Assembly (NCBI GenBank): GCA_018780435.1
Contig: JADMJS010000157.1
Coordinates: 1 to 64,000, forward strand
Reading direction: 5' to 3'
Source of the DNA: Myxococcales bacterium
GTDB taxonomy: Bacteria > Myxococcota_A > UBA9042 > GCA-2863065
Length of the DNA: 64,000 nucleotides
The position numbers were made by a program, and so were the translations under genes. Shown in pieces: positions 43,725-51,289 of the stretch. Position 1 is the first letter of the stretch; each line of letters opens with the position of its first letter. The notes under the pieces were generated by a model that was not told where the DNA came from, made no database searches, and saw only the letters and a list, made by a program, of their open reading frames with translations.

Positions 43725-44021
43725 TTGCGAAAGAGCTGGGGTGGTGTGGAGGCCATCACCGTCGCCGTCGAGCAGCTCGCGAGCCTCGACGAGGCCACCC
43801 GACTCTTCTACTATGACCTCGTCGTCTCGCGTCTCGACGAGGCGTCACGCTCCAGGCAGCAAGCACTCGTGCATGCACCTGGATACCACTACGAATCCGA
43901 GTTCGCTCGACGCTACAAGGCCGAGGGCAAGGCCAGCCCACGACAGTTTACGCGGCGAAATCGTCAGCTTACGGTCAAGAGTCCCATGGCACGAGCCGCT
44001 GTGGCCAACTGCACATCGTGA
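43725..44021 (+). pseudogene. C-terminal remnant of an Rpn/PDDEXK-type transposase-like protein
   Basis: The short frame contains LDEATRLFYYDLVVSRLDEA and YHYESEFARRYKAEGKA, which resemble the C-terminal region of the Rpn/YhgA-like (PDDEXK nuclease family) proteins common in actinobacteria and myxobacteria. The nuclease domain is missing: the sequence before 43725 belongs to the lipoprotein gene and its repeat. After residue 70 the similarity stops and the frame overlaps the 3' end of vapC. Best read as a decayed fragment, marking past rearrangement beside the toxin-antitoxin pair. The assignment is from memory of the family pattern. Confidence 0.5.
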
Positions 44022-44377
44022 GTGGCTAGTATCAGCGAGGTCGTTCGCGACTGGCTCCATAAGACTGCCGTCGCCAAGTGAATTGCGTCGACCGTCCCGA
44101 GGGGAGTTGGAAACGGCTCGGCAGCCCGTCGGAGCACGACCGGAGTCACGTCCACGCGTTCCATACGCTCGAGTAGACGTATCACCAGCCCTCGCCGGTC
44201 CGCGAGGTCCTCGACGTCAATCAGTCCCTGACGATAGCGCCGATCAAGGGTCCGGAGGCACTCGACCTCGGTCAGAGTGCTGGTGACGGCTTGCGAGATT
44301 GCGAGCCAATCAGTGAGGCGGTCGGGTTGCGATAGCACAACTCGGAGCAAGACCGACGAGTCCACGTAGGCGATCAC
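43964..44377 (-). CDS. vapC: PIN-domain toxin, VapC type
   Basis: 137 residues with the PIN ribonuclease fold. The acidic residues expected to hold Mg2+/Mn2+ are visible: Asp6 in MIAYVDSSVLLRV, Glu in TLTEVECLRTL (about 38), Asp in LGTVDAIHLATA (about 97) and Asp in LILATHDVQLATAA. VapC toxins cleave tRNA or rRNA and stop translation when not bound by antitoxin. The ATG at 44377 overlaps the stop of the upstream antitoxin gene as ATGA, the classical arrangement. The RNA target cannot be inferred. Confidence 0.9.
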   Translation of the reverse strand: MIAYVDSSVLLRVVLSQPDRLTDWLAISQAVTSTLTEVECLRTLDRRYRQGLIDVEDLADRRGLVIRLLERMERVDVTPVVLRRAAEPFPTPLGTVDAIHLATAVLWSQSRTTSLILATHDVQLATAARAMGLLTVS

Positions 44378-44667
44378 AGCCGGTCCGCGCGTTCCTCGCG
44401 AAGCTGGTCGAGCACATCCACACTCGCGGAACGCGGCTCCAGCGACTCCCGAGACGCCGTCGGACGTCTTGGGGGCCCGAGGAGTGGCACGTCGTGGAGC
44501 GCACCGTTGGCACTGCGTACTGTCAGTTCGAGGCCCACGGCGGCGATCGGGATGATTCGAGCGATCGGCTCGCGACGGTCGAGGACCAGGACAGTCTCGC
44601 CACGGCGAACGGCTTGAAGGTGTTCGCTCAGATGAGCCTTGAGTTCAGCGGTGCCGACAGTAGTCAT
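44374..44667 (-). CDS. Antitoxin of the Phd/YefM family, partner of the VapC-type toxin
   Basis: 97 residues. The N-terminal DNA-binding part MTTVGTAELKAHLSEHLQAV followed by RRGETVLVLDRREPIARIIP is the Phd/YefM signature (VG..ELK..LSE.L..V..GE.). The C-terminal half is charged and probably unstructured until it wraps the toxin (LDQLREERADRL). It is the first gene of the two-gene operon. Repeats just upstream (44661-44696) are the likely autoregulatory site. Confidence 0.88.
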   Translation of the reverse strand: MTTVGTAELKAHLSEHLQAVRRGETVLVLDRREPIARIIPIAAVGLELTVRSANGALHDVPLLGPPRRPTASRESLEPRSASVDVLDQLREERADRL

Positions 44668-44696
44668 AGGGCCAGATGATAGTCATCGATAGTCAT
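44661..44696 (-). promoter_or_regulatory. Candidate toxin-antitoxin operator iterons
   Basis: On the leftward strand ATGACTATC occurs at 44696-44688 and 44686-44678, one 10-base helical turn apart, and a related ATGACTACT begins the antitoxin ORF itself at 44667. Iterated sites at the start of an antitoxin gene are typical of autoregulation by the antitoxin-toxin complex. Function is inferred. Confidence 0.5.
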
Positions 44697-44831
44697 TCCG
44701 TCAAAGCGGTTCATGACGGCATGGACCGGGCAGTTAGGAGCTCTGAGGCCGCCCCCCGAAAAGGCCGCCCACTCAGCCGGCCTCTCCAGACCAATGTCTC
44801 GGTCCACCGTCGCTCGACAGCGCTCCACCGC

Positions 44832-45884
44832 TCATCGCCTCGAGTAGTGCGCCTCGACCGCCCGCGCCATCCGCTCGGCCGAGAACGCGTCCCGGACGCG
44901 CGCCGGACCACCCGAGCCCGAGATCGAGCGGGCGAGCGCCGCCGCCAGCGCGCCGTCGCGCCGCTCCACCACCAGGACCCCGTCGCGCTCCCCGCCGAGC
45001 TCCACGAGCGGCCCGCCCGCTGTGACGAGGACCGGCTTTCCGAGCTGCATCGCTTCGAGGAGGACGAGCGGTAGGTCGACCTTGCCCGCGAGCGAGGTCG
45101 CCGGCATCGCGACCACGTCGACGCTCGCGAGCAGCGTCGGCATCGAGTCCACCACGCCCAGGAACACGCCCCGCGCGCCGAGCCGGGCCCGTAGTCGGGC
45201 TTCGGTGGCGGCCCGCCCTGCCCCCTTCGGGCGGCACGCGAGGACCAATACCGTGTCTGGTGTCGCCAAGACCGCGTCGGCTAGGGGCTCCGCGCCGCCG
45301 CCCTCGGACAAATCCCCGGCGAACAGAACGAGCCGCGCACCGGTCGGGAGCCCGAAGCGGGCGCGGTCCGGGGTCGGGACGGACACGAGCGGAGGAAGGC
45401 CCGGATGGACGACGTGGACATCACGCGCCCCCGCCGCCCGGAGGCGCTCGGCCGTGTATTCACTGACCGCGAGGTGGGTGTCCGCGAAGAACGTGGGCTC
45501 CCCGACCGGCTCCGAGGCGACCGTGTGCACGAGGCGTCGCCGCTTGAAGGTGAAGAGCGTCCGCACGATGGCGCTCGTCTTCGGATTGGGCGCGAAGAAG
45601 AAATGGTAGGTCGGGATGGCGTCCGGCCGCGCCAGCCGCAGCGCCACACGGGCGTTCTGGGCTAGCGACGGGGCGTAGTGCGACTCGGCCCCGTAGATGC
45701 GGTCGAAGACCGGTGGGACCACGGCGTGACGCCACCATGCGTGGGACCCGCTCGGGTGCTCCGGCCCCACGAGGCAATGAAATCGGGTACTTTGGGCGTA
45801 GAGGACGAGATCTCGCGCGAGGTTCTTCGAGCCGTCCGTCCACGGCGGGACGAGGGGCTTAGAGACCAGCAGGACCTCGTTCAT
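44832..45884 (-). CDS. Glycosyltransferase, GT4-like
   Basis: 350 residues with a GT-B, family 4-like layout. The N-terminal half has MNEVLLVSKPLVPPWTDGSK and YHFFFAPNPKTSAIVRTL, ending with HLAVSEYTAERLRAAGARDV. The C-terminal nucleotide-sugar half has GARLVLFAGDLSEGGGAEPL, then LLASVDVVAMPATSLAGKVD and LPLVLLEAMQLGKPVLVTAG, the conserved sugar-nucleotide motif. It is probably cytoplasmic or membrane-associated; the acceptor is unknown. It lies 19 bases behind pheT and is the last gene of the accC-pheST run, an odd partner for tRNA synthetase genes. Confidence 0.82.
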   Translation of the reverse strand: MNEVLLVSKPLVPPWTDGSKNLARDLVLYAQSTRFHCLVGPEHPSGSHAWWRHAVVPPVFDRIYGAESHYAPSLAQNARVALRLARPDAIPTYHFFFAPNPKTSAIVRTLFTFKRRRLVHTVASEPVGEPTFFADTHLAVSEYTAERLRAAGARDVHVVHPGLPPLVSVPTPDRARFGLPTGARLVLFAGDLSEGGGAEPLADAVLATPDTVLVLACRPKGAGRAATEARLRARLGARGVFLGVVDSMPTLLASVDVVAMPATSLAGKVDLPLVLLEAMQLGKPVLVTAGGPLVELGGERDGVLVVERRDGALAAALARSISGSGGPARVRDAFSAERMARAVEAHYSRR

Positions 45885-45903
45885 CGCGCCCCGCCCAAGG
45901 CCG

Positions 45904-48321
45904 TCAACTGCGCAGCACGCCGCCGAGCTCGGCTACGGCAGCCACGATCCCCTTCGTGAAGCCCGCCACCTCGTCACTCGTGAGCGACCGGTCGTCGAGC
46001 CGGAACACGAGGTGGTAGGCATCGGAACGCGTCCCGTTCGGGAGCGGGAAGGAGCTCATCCAGCTCAGCTCGCGCAGCGGCGCACCCGCCGCCCCTCGCC
46101 GAATCGCGTCCGCGACGGCGGCCGTGGGTAGCGCCACCGGCACTTCGAAGGCGACGTCGAACGGGACGGCCGGGAAGCGCGCCAGCGGCGTGTACCGCGT
46201 CGCGCCTTCACCCTCCGCGAGCAGTAGGTCGAGATCGAGCTCGGCCAGTGCGGTCGGGCGCCGCAAGTCGAGGGCTCGGGCCGCGGCCGGGTGCAGCAAG
46301 GTCAGGTAGCCCGCGTGCGCGTCGCCCACGAACACCTCGAGCGACCGCGACGGGTGCAGCCACGTCGCGCGAAGGCCGACCGCCCCCGCTTCGGGCCGCT
46401 TGAACGTGATGCGGTCCGGGCGTGCCCGCGTCGCGGCGATGACCGCGTCCACGAGCCCCCGCAGCGTGCGCCATTGCGCCTCGGGACCGTCCGTCTTCTC
46501 CGAAACGACGGCGCCGACCATGCGGGGCTGGTGCGGGAGCCCCTCGCCACGCGGGTCGAAGACGCGCCCGATCTCGTACATCCGGATTCGGTCCGTCTGC
46601 CGGGCGTTGCGTTCGGCGTGGGTGAGCAGGTTCGGCGCCAGCCAACACCGGAGCCGATCTTGCTCCGACGAGAGCGAGTTCTGGAGCTCGACCCGGCCGC
46701 CGAGATCAGCGCCGAGGCGCTCAAGCAGCGGCTTGCTGTCGAACGCGTAGCTCACTGTCTCGGACATGGCAGCGCCGAGCGAGAGCACGCGGCGCACCCG
46801 GCGCTCCTGGAGCTTCTCGACCGGCAGCCGCGGCGCGCTCATGAGGACCTGAGCCGCGACCGGCGGGATCTCGGAGTACCCGTGCAGTCGGCCGACCTCC
46901 TCGATGAGGTCCTCTTCGATGCGCACGTCACGCGTCGCGCGCCAGCTCGGGACGTCGACCGTGAGCGTGCCCGGCGCGCCGTCGCGGACGCCGAAGCCGA
47001 GGCCGCGCAAGAAGGTCTCGACCCGAGCCTTCGGCATCTCGAGCCCGAGCCGCTCGGACACGGCCGAGAGGCGCAGGGTCAACGTGAGCGGCGCCGGGAG
47101 GGGCGCGCAGACGTCGGTGAGCGGCGAGCTGATCCGCGCGCCAGGGACGGTCTCCACGAGGAGCCGCGCGAAGAGGTGCGCCGCCGACGCCGCGAGGTGG
47201 GGATCGAGCGCCTTCTCGAAACGCGCTGACGCGTCCGTGCGAAGCCCGAGCCGCGACGAGGTCTTGCGGACGCTGTCCGCCGAGAAGTTGGCGGCTTCGA
47301 GGACCACCGACGTGGTCTCTTCGCCGATCTCCGAGTTCTCGCCGCCCATGACGCCGGCGATCGCGACGGCACGCGCAGCCCCCGCCGCGTCTGCCGTGGC
47401 AATCACCACCGCCCCCTCCGGGAGAACCCGGTCCTGCCCATCGAGCGTGCGGAACGCCTCCTGCGGGCCGGCGCTCCGCACGACGATGCCGCCGGCGTCG
47501 AGCTTCCCAGAATCGAAGGCATGGATGGGGTTGCCCAAGTCGAGCATCACGAAGTTCGTGAGGTCGACGACGTTCGACCGAGGCCGCTGCCCGACCGCCC
47601 GGAGCGCCCATGCGAGCCACGCGGGGGACGGACCGACCGTCACGCCATCGAAGCGCAGCGCGAGGTAACGCGGGCAGAGCTCCGCCGACTCGACGCGTAC
47701 CGGCACGCGCTCCCCGTTAGACGGGATCGGCAGCGGCGCCGACTCGGGCCGAAGCGGCCGTCCCGTGAGCGACGCGACTTCGCGCGCGATGCCGCGGTGA
47801 CCCCAGAGGTCCGGCCTATGCGTGATGGCCTTGTTGTCGACCTCGAAGACGACGTCACGGACGGGCAGCGCGTCCACGAGCGCCTGCCCCGGGGTGCCCT
47901 CGTCGAGGATCAAGATGCCGCCGTGCTCTTCGGACAGCCCAAGCTCGGCCTCGGACGCAAGCATACCTGCGCTCTCGACCCCGCGGACGGCCGCCACCTC
48001 GATGCGCGTCCCATCTGGGAGCGTCGTGCCGGGCGGTACCCACGCCGCCAGCCGCCCAACGGCGTCTTTCGCGTTCGGCGCGCCGCAGACGAGGCGCTGC
48101 TCCGACGCACCGTCCGAGATGCGGACCAGCGAGAGCTTGTCGGAGCTCGGATGTTTGTCCACCTCGAGCACGCGTACCAAGGTCACCCGCTCGATGCCCT
48201 TGCCGAGCTCATGAATGCCGTCGAGCTCCGCGACCTTGAGCGTGAAGAGGCGACCCACCTCGTGCGGGTCGAGCCCGTCCGTGTCGAGGTGCCGTGAGAG
48301 CCAATTCCAAGAGATGCGCAT
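45904..48321 (-). CDS. pheT: Phenylalanyl-tRNA synthetase beta subunit
   Basis: 805 residues, the normal length for the long bacterial beta subunit. Domain order: N-terminal MRISWNWLSRHLDTDGLDPH, the EMAP/tRNA-binding domain (VTLVRVLEVDKHPSSDKLSL, about 45-150), the B3/B4 editing region (NKAITHRPDLWGHRGIAREV), the B5 domain, the pseudo-catalytic core (LQNSLSSEQDRLRCWLAPNL) and the C-terminal FDX-ACB anticodon-binding domain (ARFPAVPFDVAFEV, DAYHLVFRLDDRSLTSDEV). It forms the alpha2-beta2 enzyme with PheS, encoded 42 bases upstream. Confidence 0.97.
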   Translation of the reverse strand: MRISWNWLSRHLDTDGLDPHEVGRLFTLKVAELDGIHELGKGIERVTLVRVLEVDKHPSSDKLSLVRISDGASEQRLVCGAPNAKDAVGRLAAWVPPGTTLPDGTRIEVAAVRGVESAGMLASEAELGLSEEHGGILILDEGTPGQALVDALPVRDVVFEVDNKAITHRPDLWGHRGIAREVASLTGRPLRPESAPLPIPSNGERVPVRVESAELCPRYLALRFDGVTVGPSPAWLAWALRAVGQRPRSNVVDLTNFVMLDLGNPIHAFDSGKLDAGGIVVRSAGPQEAFRTLDGQDRVLPEGAVVIATADAAGAARAVAIAGVMGGENSEIGEETTSVVLEAANFSADSVRKTSSRLGLRTDASARFEKALDPHLAASAAHLFARLLVETVPGARISSPLTDVCAPLPAPLTLTLRLSAVSERLGLEMPKARVETFLRGLGFGVRDGAPGTLTVDVPSWRATRDVRIEEDLIEEVGRLHGYSEIPPVAAQVLMSAPRLPVEKLQERRVRRVLSLGAAMSETVSYAFDSKPLLERLGADLGGRVELQNSLSSEQDRLRCWLAPNLLTHAERNARQTDRIRMYEIGRVFDPRGEGLPHQPRMVGAVVSEKTDGPEAQWRTLRGLVDAVIAATRARPDRITFKRPEAGAVGLRATWLHPSRSLEVFVGDAHAGYLTLLHPAAARALDLRRPTALAELDLDLLLAEGEGATRYTPLARFPAVPFDVAFEVPVALPTAAVADAIRRGAAGAPLRELSWMSSFPLPNGTRSDAYHLVFRLDDRSLTSDEVAGFTKGIVAAVAELGGVLRS

Positions 48322-48363
48322 GACCAGTCCTGAAGAACGGGAGGGGCGGGAGTAGGCGACGCG

Positions 48364-49380
48364 TCAGGCGAACTGCTGCAAGAAGCGCAGGTCGCCGCCG
48401 AGCACGTGCCGGATGTCATCGATGCCGTAGCGCATCATCACGAGGCGCGAGAGCCCCATCCCGAAGGCCCACGCCTGCCACTCGGCGGGATCGAGCCCCG
48501 CGTGGCGCAGCACGTTCGGGTGTACGAGCCCGCAGCCGAGCGTCTCGACCCAGCCCGAGTGTTTGCAGACACGACAGCCGGCCCCGCCGCAGAGCAGGCA
48601 CTGCATGTCGAGCTCGAAGCCCGGCTCCACGAAGGGGAAGTAGCCGGGCCGCAGCCGCACGGTGACCTCCCGCTCGAAGACCTGCGAGAGCATGATCTTC
48701 ATCGTGCTGATGAGGCCGGCGACCGACACCACGCGGTCGACGAAGAGCCCCTCGAGCTGATGGAAGGTGTGCTCGTGGGACGCGTCGAGCGCTTCGTTGC
48801 GGAACACTTTGCCCGGGAACGCGGCGCGAAACGGCGGCGCGAACTGCTTCATCGCCCGGATTTGGCCCGGCGATGTGTGGGTCCGAAGCACATGACCATC
48901 TTTTGTCCAGAAGGTGTCCTGCATGTCGCGCGCAGGGTGGTGCTTCGGGATATTGAGCGCCTCGAAGTTCATGAAGTCGGTCTCGACCTCACCGTAGTCG
49001 AGCACCATGAAGCCCATGGCCGTGAAGATGTCCTCAAGGCGCTCTTGCACGAGCGTCAGCGGGTGGAAGGACCCGAGGTCCGGCCGGGCCCCCGGCACGC
49101 TCACGTCGAAGGTCGTGTCCGCGAGCTCCCGGGCGATGGCGCCCTGCACGAGCGCGACCTTCCGCGCTTCGAGCGCCTGCGTGACCGTGGCCTTGGCGAC
49201 GTTGATGGCCTTGCCGATGGGGCCGCGCTCGGCTGGCGGCGCCGCGCCGATGAGCCGCGTGAGCTCGGTGATGGTGCCCTTCTTGCCGAGCAGCCCTACC
49301 TCGAGGTCGCGGAGCGTGGCCTCGGTGTCGGCCGCCGCGATCTCGGCGAGCGCACTCTCAACGGTCGTGTCGATGTTCAC
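48364..49380 (-). CDS. pheS: Phenylalanyl-tRNA synthetase alpha subunit
   Basis: 338 residues from a GTG at 49380. Class II synthetase motifs are present: an N-terminal coiled coil (AALAEIAAADTEATLRDLEV-like opening, LLGKKGTITELTRLIG), HPLTLVQERLEDIFTAMGF, HHPARDMQDTFW, LRTHTSPGQIRAM (motif 2 region), a CLLCGGAGCRVCKHSGW cysteine cluster, and the motif 3 region AWAFGMGLSRLVMMRYGIDD. It catalyses attachment of phenylalanine to tRNA(Phe) with PheT. It starts 5 bases after the stop of the small biotin-carrier gene, so it is probably cotranscribed from upstream of accC. Confidence 0.97.
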   Translation of the reverse strand: MNIDTTVESALAEIAAADTEATLRDLEVGLLGKKGTITELTRLIGAAPPAERGPIGKAINVAKATVTQALEARKVALVQGAIARELADTTFDVSVPGARPDLGSFHPLTLVQERLEDIFTAMGFMVLDYGEVETDFMNFEALNIPKHHPARDMQDTFWTKDGHVLRTHTSPGQIRAMKQFAPPFRAAFPGKVFRNEALDASHEHTFHQLEGLFVDRVVSVAGLISTMKIMLSQVFEREVTVRLRPGYFPFVEPGFELDMQCLLCGGAGCRVCKHSGWVETLGCGLVHPNVLRHAGLDPAEWQAWAFGMGLSRLVMMRYGIDDIRHVLGGDLRFLQQFA

Positions 49381-49385
49381 GGCGT

Positions 49386-49607
49386 TCAGCTCTCTTCCAT
49401 CTCGATGAGGACGAGGCCGTCGAGGACGGACGCGCCTTCGGTCACGTGAATGGCGGTGATGGTCCCACCCACGGGGGCCTCGACCGGGATCTCCATCTTC
49501 ATCGACTCGAGGATGATGAGGGTGTCGCCTTCGTCGACCGTCGCGCCGACGGTGGTCTCGATCTTCCAGACCGTCCCCGTGAGGGGCGCCTTGATCTTCT
49601 CGGACAT
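49386..49607 (-). CDS. Small biotin carboxyl carrier protein
   Basis: A 73-residue stand-alone biotinyl domain. The biotinylated lysine is Lys37 in LESMKMEIPVEAP, flanked by the half-barrel repeats GTVWKIETTVGATVDEGDTL and GTITAIHVTEGASVLDG. It lacks the long N-terminal half of classical AccB, so it is of the short carrier type used by acyl-CoA carboxylases. It lies between the biotin carboxylase gene and pheS, 48 bases after the former, and is the natural partner of that enzyme. Confidence 0.92.
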   Translation of the reverse strand: MSEKIKAPLTGTVWKIETTVGATVDEGDTLIILESMKMEIPVEAPVGGTITAIHVTEGASVLDGLVLIEMEES

Positions 49608-49619
49608 GGGTGCCTCGGA

Positions 49620-49661
49620 GAGCCGTGAGGCTCAGACGTCATCGAGCCGTGAGGCTCAGAC
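49620..49661. repeat. Tandem hairpin-forming repeat at the accC 3' end
   Basis: The 18-mer GAGCCGTGAGGCTCAGAC occurs at 49620-49637 and 49644-49661, a 24-base period. Each copy contains the inverted repeat GAGCC-GTGA-GGCTC. The right copy includes the accC stop codon. It may be a local duplication or paired attenuator hairpins between accC and the carrier gene. Confidence 0.7.
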
Positions 49662-51032
49662 TTTCCAGTGGTTTTCGAGGAAGCGGGTCGACAGCTCGCC
49701 GGCGCGGAAGGCCGGGTGGCGGACGAGCCAGCGATGAAAGGAGAGGTTCGACACGACGCCCTCGATGACGGTGGCGTCGAGCGCCGTTTCGAGACGCGCG
49801 GTCGCGTCCTCCCGCGTGGCGCCGTGCACGACGAGCTTGGCCATGAGCGAGTCGTAGAAGGGCGCGATGGTGGTGCCGAGCTCGATCCCGGCGTCCACGC
49901 GCGCCCCCTCGGGCCATTCGAGCGCCGTCACCTGCCCGGGCTGCGGCAAGAAGTTCTTGGCCGGGTCCTCCGCGCAGAGCCGGACCTCGATGGCGTGGCC
50001 CGTGATCGGCGGCGGCACGAGCGAGCCGCCGAAGTCGAGCCGCTCGCCGTTCGCGACCCGGAGCTGCCAGCCCGGCAGGTCAAGCCCGGTGACGAGCTCG
50101 GTGACCGGGTGTTCGACCTGAAGGCGCGTGTTCATCTCCATGAAGTAGAAGGCGCCATCCTGATCGACCAGGAACTCGACGGTCCCGACGCCCTGATACC
50201 CGACGGCGCGCCCGAGCGCGACGGCAGCCTCGCCCATCCGCTCCCGGAGGCCGGGGAACTGGGCCATCACCGGGGACGGAGCCTCCTCCAGCACCTTCTG
50301 GTGGCGGCGCTGAATCGAACACTCGCGCTCGTAGAGGGACACTCCGTTTCCGTGCTGGTCGAAGAGGACCTGGATCTCGATGTGGCGCGGCGCCGCGAGG
50401 TAGCGCTCGAGGTAGACCGCGCCCGAGCCGAAGGCCCGCTCCGCCCGCGACTTGCAGCGCTCGAGTGCCTTGCCGAGCTTTTCGGCTGACGGCGCGACCT
50501 CCATGCCGATGCCGCCACCGCCGGCCGACGCCTTGATCAGCACGGGATAGCCGATGGCGTCGGCGACCGCTGCCGCATCCTCCGGCGAGACGGCGCCGTC
50601 CGAACCGGGGACCATCGGCAGCCCGTGCCGGCGCGCGGTGGCGCGGGCCGCGATCTTGTCGCCCATCGCCGCGATGGCCGACGGCGGAGGGCCGATCCAG
50701 CGGAGCCCGACCGCGATGACCTTTTCGGCGAAGGCCGCGTTCTCGCTGAGGAGTCCGTAACCCGGGTGGATGGCGTCGGCACCGGCGCGGTCGGCGGCGG
50801 CGAGGAGGGACTCGACGTTCAGATAGGACTGCTGAACCGGGGCCGGCCCGATGAGCTCGGCCCGAGTCGCGGCCTTCACGTGCGGCGCGCCCGCATCGGC
50901 CTCCGAGTACACGGCCACGGTCTCGACCCCGAGTGTGCGGTAGTGCGACACGAGGCGATGGGCGATCTCACCGCGATTGGCGACGAGCACGCGGGCGATC
51001 GGAGTGCGGGTGGGCGATGAAGCGATCGTCAT
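49656..51032 (-). CDS. accC: Biotin carboxylase subunit of an acyl-CoA carboxylase
   Basis: 458 residues; ATP-dependent carboxylation of biotin on the carrier protein, for acetyl- or propionyl-CoA carboxylase. Motifs: IARVLVANRGEIAHRLV at the N-terminus, HPGYGLLSENAAFAE, ATP-grasp glycine-rich loop KASAGGGGIGME, ERYLAAPRHIEIQVL, ERECSIQRRHQKVLEEAPS, and the catalytic/metal region FYFMEMNTRLQVEHPVTE. Length is standard. No carboxyltransferase subunit is in the window, so the acyl-CoA specificity is unknown. It heads the leftward run through the carrier, pheS, pheT and the glycosyltransferase. Confidence 0.94.
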   Translation of the reverse strand: MTIASSPTRTPIARVLVANRGEIAHRLVSHYRTLGVETVAVYSEADAGAPHVKAATRAELIGPAPVQQSYLNVESLLAAADRAGADAIHPGYGLLSENAAFAEKVIAVGLRWIGPPPSAIAAMGDKIAARATARRHGLPMVPGSDGAVSPEDAAAVADAIGYPVLIKASAGGGGIGMEVAPSAEKLGKALERCKSRAERAFGSGAVYLERYLAAPRHIEIQVLFDQHGNGVSLYERECSIQRRHQKVLEEAPSPVMAQFPGLRERMGEAAVALGRAVGYQGVGTVEFLVDQDGAFYFMEMNTRLQVEHPVTELVTGLDLPGWQLRVANGERLDFGGSLVPPPITGHAIEVRLCAEDPAKNFLPQPGQVTALEWPEGARVDAGIELGTTIAPFYDSLMAKLVVHGATREDATARLETALDATVIEGVVSNLSFHRWLVRHPAFRAGELSTRFLENHWKV

Positions 51033-51289
51033 GGCGCCGGGAAGCTACCACTCAGACTCCCCGATGTCACAGATGGTCGTCTCGGCACGCGCTCCAGCGG
51101 CGCGATGCCCCAAAAGCGCGTTTCTTGCGGCCCTGAGCCCCCGGGAGTTTCATGCCGGCCAGCGCGCACGTCTCTGAGCAGTGCGGCTCGGCGTGGCGGC
51201 CGGCGGGCGATTGAATGGTCGCCAGCCCGGCGCGTCAGAGCGCGAGCACGACGCTGGCACGGCGAGACCGCCCGACGAGGAGGACAGCG

